Positions 32,241-44,346 of a DNA stretch of 64,000 nucleotides are shown in pieces; positions within the stretch are counted from its first letter, which is position 1; every line of letters begins with the position of its first letter. This DNA is from Codonopsis lanceolata. Its lineage: Eukaryota; Streptophyta; Magnoliopsida; Asterales; Campanulaceae. The stretch is from assembly GCA_013146195.2 (NCBI GenBank), contig CM028381.1:99547002-99611001 (forward strand), given 5' to 3'. Position numbers and translations under genes: made by a program. The notes beneath the pieces were generated by a model. That model saw only the letters and a program-made list of their open reading frames with translations, made no database searches and was not told the DNA's origin.

Positions 32241-34300
32241 AAGACTGACTCACTCTATGCTTAATGAGAAATAGAGATAATATTTGACTGGTCTTGAATG
32301 CTTCAGTACTCTTAATCTCATTTCTAAGTTTCAATGTCTTAGTCTTAGCCAATCTAATTCAATGCTTTAAGAGAGATCAATTTATAGAGAGAGTTGTTAG
32401 AACCATTGCAAGGTGAAATCTTTAACTTTGATTTTCAAATCCAAAAAAGGGTTTGCTGGCTATCTGAAATCCAACAGAGAGGAATGAAGGACCGAGTGGA
32501 GTTTCTTATATTGGGCCTTTGTTCCTTCTTTCGCTTCAAGCATAAATGATGTTTATGGTACAGTTAAACTTTTACATTTTTTGCGTCAACTACAAAATTA
32601 TGCAATGTTTTAATCAAGAGCTCTTTAACCTGGTGGAATCTAAGTGGGCTGCTTTAAATTCATGAAACTCTCATATAAACCTTTATTTTTTCCCCAAAGG
32701 TTGGGAGAGATGTCAAGGGTACTCAGGCAATGACTTTGAGGTCCTTGGTTCCAATCCTCATATCAACAAGGGGTCACACTTACCTATATATAAAAAAAAA
32801 CTCATGAAACTCTCATATAAACCTTTATTTTTTTCCTTTTATTTTGGAAAATCATCAATTAGACATTATTTAGGACCTGATGTAGCATGATATTTGAAAG
32901 CCTGATTCATCTGTGTTGAATGCAGTGAATATTTTGTGAAACTCTGTATCTACATCTAACACTTGGCTAAAATCTTTAAAAATATATATATAAGTGTATA
33001 ATGAAAACCTTGCCTATTATAGTGAAAATTAGTGAGTATCATTTAAAACTAGACTTAATCAAATTAATAAGAGGCTTTGTACATTTGAGTTAACACGTTC
33101 TTTAAAATTACTAGTATTTATGTAAATAATATTTTTGCTTATCGTACTTTTGATGATTTTATTTTTTGTACACCCTTCATCCTCATTGAAGATGTGCACT
33201 TAGATTTTTTTTGGTCAATCTTAACTATATTTTTTGGATGAATATCAAATATGTTTTTGTTTAGTTCATGAAAATAAAACTATAATATTTAGAAATTAAT
33301 TACACTTAAAGTAAAGAAAATCATATATTCATAATGTTTGAAATAACATATATATCCTCGTCAAATATCTATCCAGAAATCGGTTAATTTAACCAAAAAA
33401 TCAATAGATACTTTTCAATTAGGACCCAAGAAATGTCATCTTATTTGATTTTATATGATATAAACTATTTTTTTTTTGGCCAAACCATTTCAAAATTCTA
33501 GAGGTGCCTTAGTGCTAAATGCTAATTAATAAACCCTTTAATACTCTTGGAAATAGATTTTCCATGGCTGTCTGGCGATGGCTCATTTTATTCTAGCCAG
33601 GTGAAATGGATCTTTCTTTTAGAGAGAGAGAGAGAGAGATGTTAGGCATATGCAGTTAATTAGGTTAGTTTTGATGATGAAAATGTATAGACTAGAATCC
33701 CTTCATATTTAATCTTTATTATTTAAGACAACCTTTCATTATAGTCTTCGACAAGAGTTGAGGGACTACGGCAATTGACTGTCAGATCATTTGAGCCAAT
33801 ACCGCAATCTTGTGAAGCTTTAGGGATTTGTCAAATTTATATCATAAAGGATGAATGGAGAGATCAAATCTTGAAGGTAGCGTTACTAGATCATAAGTCA
33901 AGATGGAATGATTTGGGAACAAATCTAGTGGCATCGCAAGAAGCGGAAACAAGTCGTTGGAGTTCAATCCAATACGAAAGCTAGTATGTTCACGTCTAGA
34001 CTGTTATAATTTGCGGCAATAAACGATCGGAATAAGATAACAAAATAACGAACTGAAAATAGTATAGAAATAAAGTAAGGAAGCATTTATGTGGTTCAGG
34101 AAATTCCCCATGTCCACCGACGAAGCCAGCAAAAGTTTTTACTAATCAAACCGAGACACAAAATACAACATGTTCTTGCTCAACAAATACCTAAAACTCA
34201 AATCCCAATTACACCCAAAAGTACCACACCCAAAATACAAATCAATAACTCAAGCCGAGTAAATTGGTTTGGCTCACAACCGGTGTACAAAGCAGGGGTG
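32241..34300. other. AT-rich DNA without recognised genes
   Basis: No supported coding region. Contains an AG microsatellite (33621-33638). 33755-33985 holds a short open frame (IKDEWRDQILKVALLDHKS) that I cannot assign. 34075-34135 (GTGGTTCAGGAAATTCCCC, then TCCACCGACGAAG) resembles sequence often seen near LTRs of other plant retroelements, but no boundaries are visible. Confidence 0.5.
33621..33638. repeat. (AG)n microsatellite
   Basis: Nine AG dinucleotides. Confidence 0.9.
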
Positions 34301-34810
34301 TGAATATGTGGCACGAAACAATTGACGTCAAACATTAAATTATAGAGTTTGGGCTAAGGATTATCGAGTTCAAATTGTTATTGGGCTAGCTCTATAAGAC
34401 ACAGTAAAAATTAGGTTGATATTGGACTAGTACGATAAGACACCATAACTAAAAAAAAATAATGTTTTTAAAATTCAATTTTTAAAAATTTACTAGGGTT
34501 TGTTGATTATTATTCATGGCATTTAGACTGTTTTCGTGATTTTTTATAATTTTATCATTTGAATATTTGTGACTTTTAAACTACTTGACTATTTGTATTG
34601 ATAATTTATTAGAATATGTATTAAAAAATGAAAACTATATGTTTTATTGGGACTAACAAGCCTAATGGTACTTTATAAATATAATTACACTTTTACTTAT
34701 CGTGTCGTATTCATATTTATAATGTCGTGTTGTTACCGTGTTGGCTCATGTTCAGGCTTATTATGTCGTGTTGTTATCGTAGTGGCCCAATAACAACCCA
34801 GTACGACCGA
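34300..34810. repeat. CGTGTCGTGTT-type dispersed repeat, copy 1
   Basis: Opens with a GGTGTGAATATGTGGCACG segment and ends in repeated GTCGTGTTGTTA/TCGTGTCGTATT words (34695-34790). The same kind of sequence occurs at 49130-49370. Looks like an old non-autonomous transposon; ends not defined. Confidence 0.45.
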
Positions 34811-36808
34811 TTAGCAGTACGGAGGAGATGAATTATGGTGCTGTCACTGCACCTCGGTTTCGACTATCTCCTCTCCACAAAACGGCGGAAACACAAAAGG
34901 GACATATCCCTTTTTATATTGGTAACCTTCCGTCAGTCGTCACCCAATTGGTTTGCCTTTGCCACCCTACTCCATGGAGTTATTTGCCAACCACTTTAGT
35001 GAGCCTATTGATGTTAGATCACAATTTCAGCTCTAATCTCATTTGTCGTCAGTGCGATTACCTAAACGCTTATCACTTTTCTGTAAGATCGATCCTTTGG
35101 CATGACCATGAACGAAACATAGAGTTAAGGTTAATTCGAAATTCAATAGATGGATTTATGTCATAGATATATCTGAATTGCTTTTACTTTTCTTGGTCAG
35201 GAATCAAACTCTCAACCCCAAAGTATATTATATATAATTGCACTAAAAAATACAAAATTCTACCAAAGTATCTATGAAGTCCCACTTTACCACACCCAAC
35301 CTAAGTTTTGTATCATTTTCATATCATTTTATAACTTTTTTTTCTAGTTTACCCACTAGCCACGACGAATGTTACCAATCTGACATTAAGGTGCACATGA
35401 GATTTCACGTGTAGGGCATTTTGGTCATTTTCTGGCAACGCTTTCATTGCTTTTATTACCCAAAGAGAAACTTTTTTTCTTCTTCTCCAACAACTCTTTC
35501 TATGCTTCTTCTCCATCAATGACCTTTTATGTAAATTTTTAATGAGATAAAACTTAAGAGTGTATAAATCTTTTATTCAAAATTTTATATTGAAAAATAA
35601 ATAAAAATAGAGCGGAATCTTATCAGATATCAAAGAGATATAACTGAAGATCAGATAATCACAATCAGATGTCAAGGCCGCTACGAATAAGAACCCACAG
35701 AAAATTAAAGCTGTCACAGCCCCCTGACATTTCTCTCTTTCTTTCTCGTACAACACAATACACAAGCATACACCACGAATTTCAAAACTCATATTTGAAC
35801 CAATCACAAATGTATACAACAAAGATGAGGCACACCATGGTTCAATCCGTCTTCATAGTCCCTAGTTTCAACTCTAAATTTCTCATTGGCACCATTGATA
35901 TTGTTTATGGTTTGATTGGACCAAAGTAACGATCTTAAACATTATTCGCCACCGTGTCTATCACTACGATTACCAGACATGACATCAACATCACCAAATT
36001 TGACATGGAATATGGAAATGTTAGAAAATTACGTTGATGGCCAAAGTGGATTTGGTGGATACTTAAGCGAAAATTTGTGTTTTGGACTACTTTTGATATG
36101 GCCAAAATATGATTAGCTCTCAAAATCACACAATAAATCTCACATTGCACCTCAACATATGATGTGCCTCACTTCCATACCTTATTTTTCTATTTGTCTC
36201 ACTTTACCCCCTTCCATCAATGAGTGTTAAAAATAGTAACAGAAAATTGCATGTACATGTTACATGAAGATTATTTTGATCATTTTTCTTGGGGTGCAAA
36301 GTGAGATTTGGTTATAACTTCAATATTTAGTTACCCATTTAGTATTTAAAATATACCTTTAAATAAAAAATAAAAAATAATTGTTTCAATAATCCAAAAA
36401 TAATTATATGGCTAATTTACAATTCCCTCCCTCCCCCCCTCAAAGTATACACCAAATCGCATAGTGCACCCTAACCTAAGGTTTGCCCTATAATGGTATG
36501 TGATGCTACATTTTTTTTTCCATTTTCCACCCTATTTTTGATGAACTTTAGAAAATTCACTTAAAATAACACGTGATCTTCCACGTGCGGGGTAAAAATG
36601 ACATTTCCCTTATTTGGTTAAAGAGTAAATGTATTAAAAGGAAAAACCATAATCTGACATCCTCTCATTCTCTCATTTCTTAGTGCAATCCCATCTTCGG
36701 CTCCATTGTAATAGCCGCCATTTCCAGCCCCACCATATATAAAAGCTGCCATCTACAGCCTAAACGCTTCCCACTCCAGTCACTCCGATCCACGGCTCTA
36801 AGCGCTTA
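34811..36808. other. Non-coding DNA with MITE relics
   Basis: No recognised gene; the frame 34828-35166 has no family signature. Pieces at about 35215-35420, 35985-36075, 36110-36330 and 36410-36610 share words such as TACACCAAATC, GATTTGGTGGATAC and GTGCACC with the MITE at 48175-48420. A TATATAAAAG box at about 36757-36766 sits upstream of the Tekay insertion point but no transcript can be inferred. Confidence 0.5.
36804..36808. repeat. Target-site duplication GCTTA (left)
   Basis: GCTTA directly before the left LTR, matched by GCTTA at 47188-47192 directly after the right LTR. Confidence 0.93.
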
Positions 36809-39658
36809 TGTGACGACCCGACCGGACAATCACGAGATCCAGTCGCGCCGTCCAAATAAACAATAACACAAGCATGCATAGTAGGATCATAAAATTCATG
36901 TGGCGCAACATCGCATACAAACAACAACTTCGGCTACACTTGGCTGGGAAAAACAACCTAATTTAAACAAGTCTTCGGCGGCGTTACAGATAGGAACCCA
37001 ACAACTACTCCTACAATTATTAACACATGCTTATAATATCCTCAACGGCCACAACATGCCGGAGACAATAACAACAACAATAAATAACGAGCTTTAGCGG
37101 AAGAAACCGTAGTGAACCATACACATATAAGCAGGCTCGACATGTAAATTCGGCTTACCAAAAGATTACTGAGTTTAAGTAGTTAAGTTACAACATCATT
37201 AAAAACAACATAAACCCCAAGCCAAGTCTACATGACTTGCTTCCCAACGTCCTTTCCAAAATAAAAGGTTTTACTAATAGATGTCCAAAAGAGCAACCTG
37301 CTAACACAACAACCAAGCGAGTACAAAGTCTATCCGGACCGTCTCCTCGGCTCGGATCTAAGGAAAGACAAAGCAAACAAATAGGGTAAGTCGAAAGACT
37401 TAGTAAGTTACAAAAATGCATGTTCATGTTATAGCATGACATATATCTCATTTATCATACATGATCATCATATAGCACATAGCACATAGTTCACGTAAGT
37501 GCGGAAAGTAAATCATACAAGTAGGATATGATATAGTCACGACGCCGCTATTCAGTAGTTCTGCAATAAACTTTATCATACTTTATCGTGCAACATTGAT
37601 GCTCTGTGAATGCATCAACTTTTATCAAGTACCACTACGATCTAGATAGCAAGCCAATGCGGCACTTAAGCGTCACGGCAAAGGGGCTACTTCCCCATTG
37701 GTACCAATGGAGGCAGTGTGTGAAGTCTAGGTGCGGCGATCCATAGCGAGCACGAATCCCATAATTCGTGAAGGCGTGCATCGTCCCACCTTGACCCGAT
37801 AAACAAACCAAATAATGCCAATTGGACTCAATGTGATGCACAAGTAGATATTTACTTGACTAAACCAATCAAAGACCGAATTCGACAAGAGCGAACTCGA
37901 CCAACCAAGTAGGGTATTAATCTCTACTATAAAGTCATATCAAGGCAAATAAATTGCACAAACCAACCTTTCATAAAACTTGCATAAATCATCAAACCAA
38001 ACTCATGCTTGAGTAAATCAAATCAAACGGTGTTCAAACTTCGTAGGGATTGAAATTAGGGTTCAACACGTTCAAATATTCCCTAGAGTCGACTCCGTTG
38101 AGTCTTTGCTCTAAATTCCCAAATTTGGAGAAATTGAAGCTATATGCTTCATAACCCAACCTAGGTCAATTCTAGGTTCAACAAGGTTATAAACTCACCA
38201 AGGCAATGCAAAGTGATACAAGTTCATCATAGAGTCCAAAATTTAGGATAGAACACATAACACTTTCACAACATTTTAAGAAGGCATAACTAGGGCATTC
38301 TCATAAATCAACACTTCCAACACAAATACAAGACATGGCTTTAACATGTTCAAAACCTTAAATAGACAAGATGGAAGAGTATTATAAACATTCATAGGTA
38401 GGAAATCATCCTAATCATGCTCTAGCAACTCATAATTTCAACATACAAGATTATAGCATGGAAAGCATACAAGTGCCCTCATTGACCTCAACCAACATAG
38501 ACTTTGCTTCCTTAGGGTCAATGAGAACTAAAAGAAGAAGAAGAATAAGAAGGTAACTTACTAGTTATTCACCAAAGAAGGAAATAGAAGAAACTATTCG
38601 GATGGAAATGCTCCCCTTGATGAGCTCTTCAACTTTAATGAAAGGCTCTTGGGCAATGGATGAATGGATGGTTGAAGATGAAGGGTTTAGCTCCAAGAAG
38701 CCATGGAAGAACCTTGAGAGAGATGAAATTCGTTTTTGGAAGAGAGGGTGAGAATGAGGGTCAAAAATCGATTTGGGGCTTATATTGGTCTAATTCTTGA
38801 GTGGGACATGTGTCAACCACTTGTGGTCCCTTTGAGATTCTTAGGATAAGGTTTGGATGATCAACAAGCCTTCTTAATCCATCATTAAAATTAGTTAGGG
38901 ATGTTAGGACTTAAGTAGGAAGGGTTAGGGAGGTTTAGGATAGGTTTAAGTAGGGGTTTGAAGTGAACAAATCGTCAAATTCGAAAGCAGGGAGAAAATC
39001 AACCCGTAGCGAGCAAAGCGAGGTGTGGCGGGCGCTCACCAAGGCCATCTGCCGCCTCAGCCTCAGGGCTTCTCCCAAAGTTCAGTCCATTTTGAATTTG
39101 CTCTCTGCAGTTGAGGCGGGCGCCTCACCAGCTCCCATGCGGCCGCCTCGGCTCCAGAAAGTCTAAAACTTGATTCAAACTTGGTCTAAATGGTCCCAAA
39201 CTTTTGGGCAACCATTCTAAGGTCTAACCCTACTCAAAATGAGTCGGAAACGCACCGAACAACCCCGAGACAAAGCTAGGACAAGGCGCGAACCACGCGA
39301 CGAATGAACAACAGTTAAACTCAAATCAAACGCCAATCAAACTAGGATGTCTTGGACATGAAAAGGTTTGTTTCAACATGATTAAGACTTGAATATAAAG
39401 CCAAGAACTCAACGAACACTTCGTACGTCGAAATAGAAGCAAATACGAGCAACGAGAGGAATCGCTAAGGCTAAATTCAACGCGATTAAACCGGCGATTC
39501 TACAAACAAGTTTATGTGATTCTAAACATGTTATGAACTTCTAAAATGATCTATGAATGATTCTAAGACATTTATATAACAAGTAAGCATGCTCACAATC
39601 AACCAAGAAAGTAAGAAGACAAGCATAGAATGCACATGCAAGATTATGGGGCGTTACA
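36809..39658 (-). repeat. Tekay 3' LTR
   Basis: 2850 bp, on the minus strand TGTAACGCCCC to GGTCGTCACA. Collinear with 44347-47187. The pol stop codon TAA lies in its bases 3-5. Contains two GC-rich dyads (39016-39060 and 39112-39155). Confidence 0.95.
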
Positions 39659-40615
39659 CTCTCCCCTCCTTTAGGAATTTAGTCCCTAAATTCTTACCAA
39701 GTTCGTCGAACAAATGTGGATGCTTCTCGCGCATCTCCGCTTCCGTCTCCCAAGTCGCTTCTTCAATGTTATGATTCCTCCAAAGAACTTTGACTAAGGG
39801 AATTCTTTTGGTTCGTAGCACTTGCTCCTTGGTATCCAATATCTTCACGGGCTTTTCAACGTAAGACATATCCGGCTCAAACGTGATCTCTTCATACTCA
39901 AGTACATGGGACTCGTCCTTCAAATACTTTAAGCAACATGGAAACATGGAATACATTATGAGTCTCCGAAAGTGAAGGTGGCAATGCAATACGAACAACT
40001 TGGTCCCAACTCTCTCGGAACCTCAAATGGACCAATGTATCTCGGTGTGAGCTTCCCTTTCTTGCCGAATCTCTTAGTACCTCTCCTCGGTGTTACCTTC
40101 AAGAACACGTAATCACCCACTTGGAATTCAAGATCCCGTCTTCGATTGTCCGCATAACTCTTTTGTCGACTTTGAGCGGTGCGCAAACGATCTCTAATCA
40201 ACTTCACGCTCTCAACCGACTGTTGCACTAACTCGGAACCCCAAAGTTTCGCTTCTCCAACTTCGTCCCAACAAATTGGCGATCTACACTTACGCCCATA
40301 CAAAGCTTCATACGGCGCCATCTTGATACTCGACTGGTAGCTGTTATTATACGCAAACTCGGCTAAAGGTAAGTGAGAATCCCAGCTTCCCTTGAAATCC
40401 ACGGCACAAGCTCGCAACATATCCTCCAAAATCTGAATCAATCGCTCGGACTGACCATCCGTTTGCGGATGAAAAGCTGTACTGAAGTCCAATCTAGTCC
40501 CCAAAGCTTCCTGCAATGACTTCCAAAATCTAGACGTGAACCTCGGGTCTCTATCGGACACAATACTAACAGGTACGCCATGAAGTCTCACAATCTCCTG
40601 AATATACAATAACTT
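39654..40615 (-). pseudogene. Tekay integrase C-terminal half and chromodomain
   Basis: The frame 40609-39956 carries the second core aspartate (SIVSDRDPRFTSRFW), the glutamate (TDGQSERLIQILEDMLRA) and the C-terminal region to VGDYVFLKVTPRRGTKRFG and LTPRYIGPFEV. A frameshift near 39960-39985 leads to the 39654 frame with LKYLKDESHVLEYEEI and a chromodomain: YVEKPVKILDTKEQ, RIPLVKVLWRNHNIEEATW, ETEAEMREKHPHLF. The chromodomain targets chromovirus integration to particular chromatin. The stop TAA is formed by the first LTR bases. Sequence between 40610 and 40720, which should hold the first core aspartate, is damaged by indels. Confidence 0.9.
39659..39672 (-). other. Tekay polypurine tract
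   Basis: On the minus strand AAAGGAGGGGAGAG directly precedes the 3' LTR. It primes plus-strand DNA synthesis and here is also coding, for the last residues of pol. Confidence 0.92.
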
Positions 40616-40721
40616 CTAGCGAGTCAATGAATACGTGATAGCTATCGAATGAAGTGTGCACTTAGTCAATCACATCGACTATAACCCAAACCGCATTAAA
40701 ACCTCTCGTCTTGGCGGTAAC

Positions 40722-43250
40722 CTGTCACACAAAATCCATGGTAATGAACTCCCATTTCCACTCAGGAATCTCAAGTGGTTGTAGAAATCCCGCAGGTCTC
40801 TGATGCTCAGCCTTAACCTGCTGACAAGTCAAACATTTAGACACGTACTCAGCAATTTCCCTCTTCATACCTTTCCACCAAAACTGTCTTTTCAAGTCTA
40901 GGTACATCTTCGTGCTCCCCGGGTGAATGGTATACTTCGTCTTATGAGCCTCATCAAGAACCAACCTCTTCAATTCATCATTAGAAGGAACACAAATCCT
41001 ACCTCGAAATGTCAAGGTACCCTCGCTATTAACCACAAAGTCAGGCGATACATTCTCAGCCAACCCATCAATAATTTTCCTCAACTCCGGATCATTCCCT
41101 TGCTCTTCTCTAACTTTCCCAAATAAAATAGGCGTGGCACGAATATTTGCAAAAATCACACCTCTATCATGAACACTAGGACTCCAATCTCGCAAATCCT
41201 CTAACATCTTCCATTCTTTAACCATCATACACGACATATGAACTTTTCTACTCAAGGCATCCGCTACAACATTTGCCTTCCCCGGATGATACAAGATAGT
41301 ACAATCGTGGCCCTTTAACTTTTCCATCCATCTTCGCTGCCTCATATTCAACTCCTTTTGAGAAAACAAGTATTTCAAACTCTTATGGTCGGTGAAGATC
41401 TCAAACTTAGACCCATACAAGTAGTGTTTCCACTTATGCAACGCGAAAATAATCGCAGCCAACTCCATATCGTGTGTCGGGTAATTCTGTTCATGAATAG
41501 ACAACTTCCTCGATGCATAGGCGATCACCCTCCCATTCTGCATCAAAACACAACCCAAACCTTCCTTAGAAGCATCACTATAGATCACGAAATTATCTCC
41601 TCCACTAGGTAAAGCCAAAATAGGTGCCGATGTCAACCGACTCTTAAGCTCTTGGAAACTAGACTCACATTTCTCGCTCCAAACAAACGGCACGTTCTTC
41701 TGTGTCAACTTCGTCATAGGAGTCACAATCCTAGAGAAACCCTCAATAAACCTTCGATAATAACCCGCTAACCCCAAGAAACTCCGAACCTCGGTAACCG
41801 AACTAGGCCTCTTCCAATTCGTCACCGCTTCAATCTTAGAAGGATCAACGGCTATCCCGGCGCTAGAGATAATATGCCCTAAGAAAGATACCTCCTCAAG
41901 CCAAAAGGCACATTTGCTAAACTTGGCGTAAAGCTGCTTCTCTCGAAGAATAGACAACACAACCCTCAAATGTTTCTCATGCTCCTCCCGAGATTTCGAA
42001 TATACCAAAATATCATCAATAAAGACTACAACAAAGCAATCAAGATAACTGTGAAAAACACGGTTCATCAAATCCATAAATACCGCTGGCGCATTCGTCA
42101 ACCCAAACGGCATCACCACAAATTCAAAATGCCCATATCTAGTGCGAAAAGCCGTCTTCGGAATGTCTTCCTCTCTAACCTTCAACTGGTAGTAACCCCA
42201 TCTCAAATCAAGCTTAGAGTAGACAATAGACCCTTGCAACTGATCAAAAAGGTCATCGATGTGGGGTAGAGGATACTTATTCTTAATAGTAACCTTATTC
42301 AATTCTCGGTAGTCTATACACAACCGCAAACTCCCATCTTTCTTCCTCACAAACAAGACCGGTGCGCCCCAAGGCGACACACTTGGTTTAACAAAACCAA
42401 TCTCTAGAAGTTCTTGTAACTGGGTTTTCAACTCCCTAAGCTCCGCGGGTGCCATTCTATAAGGTGCCTTAGAAATCGGTGAAGTCCCCGGAATAAGCTC
42501 AATGCAAAACTCTAGTTCTCTATCGGGTGGCATAGCATGATCGGTAGAAAACACGTCGGGAAATTCACACACTACCGGGACCTCTTCTAGGTTAGGCGAA
42601 GACTTCCTCTTATCAACTACGCATGCAAGATAACCCGTACACCCTTGAGATAGTAATTTTCTAGCCCTCAATGCAGAAATAAAGTGTACGTCACTCGAAG
42701 CATGATCACCCACAAAAGTAAACTCAGGCACACCCGGCATATAAAAGGTAACCCTCTTTCTATGGCAGTCAACTATAGCATGATAAGCACATAACCAGTC
42801 CATGCCAAGAATCACATCAAAATCACGTATAGGAAGAACTACCAAATCCGCATGCAAAGTGTGGTCACCCACCAAAACATCACAAGATCTAAACACTTCA
42901 GACGCGAGCATATATTCCCCGAGCGGGGTAGACACTTCAAGCAAGTATGGCAAAGATTGAGGCAACACGCAAAGATTCTCAACAAAGTGCGAAGCAACAT
43001 AAGAATGCGAAGACCCTGGATCTATGAGAATTCGAGCCTTATGATCGAATATAGAAAGAGTACCTCCTATCACGGCTGTAGACCCCTGAATCTCGCGCTG
43101 ATCAAGCGCAAACACCCGGCCTTGAACTTTAGGTTTACCGTCCCCATCTCTCTTAGCCCCAGACTGCTGCCCAGCGCTACCCGACTGACTAGCCTTAAAC
43201 TTCGGACAGTCTTTCTTCATGTGAGTTCCATCTCCGCAATAGAAACACTT
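40722..43250 (-). pseudogene. Tekay pol: protease, reverse transcriptase, RNase H, integrase N-terminus
   Basis: An 831-codon open frame. Order from the N-terminus: end of the CCHC knuckle (HMKKDCPKF), protease with IDPGSSHSYVASHF (about residues 56-69), reverse transcriptase with LCIDYRELNKVTIKNKYPLP and catalytic FIDDILVYS (about residue 400), RNase H with IYSDASKEGLGCVLMQNG, FTDHKSLKYLF and NVVADALSRK, and the integrase HHCC finger (EAHKTKYTIHPG, CLTCQQVKAEHQ). It stops at TGA 40722-40724, right after TMDFV, inside the integrase core. All visible catalytic residues of protease, reverse transcriptase and RNase H are intact. If the stop is a sequencing error the frame would run on towards the chromodomain. 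Confidence 0.93.
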
Positions 43251-44235
43251 CCCATTTTACCCCAAGACCTATCACTGTGTGCCCGCACCTCGCGTAACGA
43301 ACAAATCATAGCTTCACCACGCGACCCTTGCTGCCCCTTAGACGAAGAAGTATTATTACCTTGCTTCCCCGACTGTGGCCTACCTTGGCCTCCACTTCTC
43401 CTATCACGGTTCCCCCCGATAACCCCTTCACATTACCCGAATGCTGTTTCCCTCGACGATTCGAGTAGTCCGCCGTGCACTACTAGCATTATTCTTGACT
43501 CGGTGTTCCTCAATATCTTGCTCAATCTCATAAGCTCTATCAACTGCAGTCCGATAATCGGTGAGCTTAAGCGCTAGAATCTGCTTTCTAAACTCAGTTC
43601 TTAACCCCTTCACAAACTTGTGTGTTCTCCGTGCCTCCGTGGGAATCAGATACGTGCAATAACGGCTCAGCTCGGTGAACTTTGCAGAATACTCCGCCAC
43701 AGTCATGGTACCTTGCTCAAGATTATAGAACTCTTTCTCCCTTTGGTTACGAACCACATCCGGTACGTATTCCTCCTTAAATTCCCTCTGAAAATTAGTC
43801 CAAGTGATAGGGACTTGTTGCATCTCCCAACTTTCCTTCAACACGGTCCACCAATGCTCGGCAGCTCCCTTAAACTTAAAGGTCGCAAGTCTGACTTTCT
43901 CCTCATCAGTACACTCCAACATAGATAAGATTTTGATCATCTCTTCCATCCACAACTCAGCCTCCCTCGGGTTTGGCTCCCCAAGAAATGCACTAGGCTT
44001 CAGCTTAAGGAATCTCTCTAGGAGAGTGTTGTCAGTCCTCGGTCTCGGTGGTGGAGGTGGTGGCGGTACGCCCTCTGCGACCTCCACCGGCCCAAAAAGC
44101 TAGCAACCTACGGTGTAACTCTGCCATATCCGGACCCACCGGATTCTGCGGCGGCGGTACCTCAACTTCAGGTTCGGCCGGACCTCTCCTGGGCCTACCT
44201 CTACCGCGGCCATTTCCATTCCTAGGATTATCCAT
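43251..44235 (-). pseudogene. Tekay gag with CCHC zinc knuckle
   Basis: The likely ATG at 44235 opens MDNPRNGNGRGRGRPRRGP, a basic N-terminus. A frameshift near 44090 leads to the main frame 44087-43428 with a proline run, RFLKLKPSAFLGEPNPREAE, FKGAAEHWWTVLKESWEM and FYNLEQGTMTVAEYSAKFTE, the retrotransposon gag domain. Another shift near 43430 precedes a Gly/Ser/Gln-rich linker, and near 43255 a further break precedes the knuckle CFYCGDGTHMKKDC (CX2CX4HX4C, about 43245-43205), which joins the pol frame. Gag assembles the particle and the knuckle binds RNA. Confidence 0.9.
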
Positions 44236-44332
44236 CGAACTCCTACAAGAATTCACTCGACGTTAGAATCATCACACAAATAACCAACCCACCTAGGCCA
44301 TGGAACCTATCCTGGCCGACAGCTAACCTATA

Positions 44333-44346
44333 GCTCTGATACCAAC
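44333..44346 (-). other. Primer binding site, initiator tRNA-Met
   Basis: On the minus strand TGGTATCAGAGC (44344-44333) lies two bases after the 5' LTR end. It is complementary to the 3' end of plant initiator methionine tRNA, which primes minus-strand synthesis. Confidence 0.93.

Noticed and set aside
34075..34135. Copia LTR
   Set aside because: Word-level resemblance only; no ends, primer site or target duplication found.
34828..35166. 112-codon open frame as a host gene
   Set aside because: No recognisable motif, no conserved neighbours and MITE-rich surroundings; left as unassigned.
36757..36766. TATATAAAAG as the promoter of a gene disrupted by the Tekay insertion
   Set aside because: No coding sequence is recognisable on either side of the insertion; kept only as a remark.
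44333..44344. Match to initiator tRNA-Met as a tRNA gene
   Set aside because: Only the 12-base primer-binding complement is present; there is no cloverleaf.
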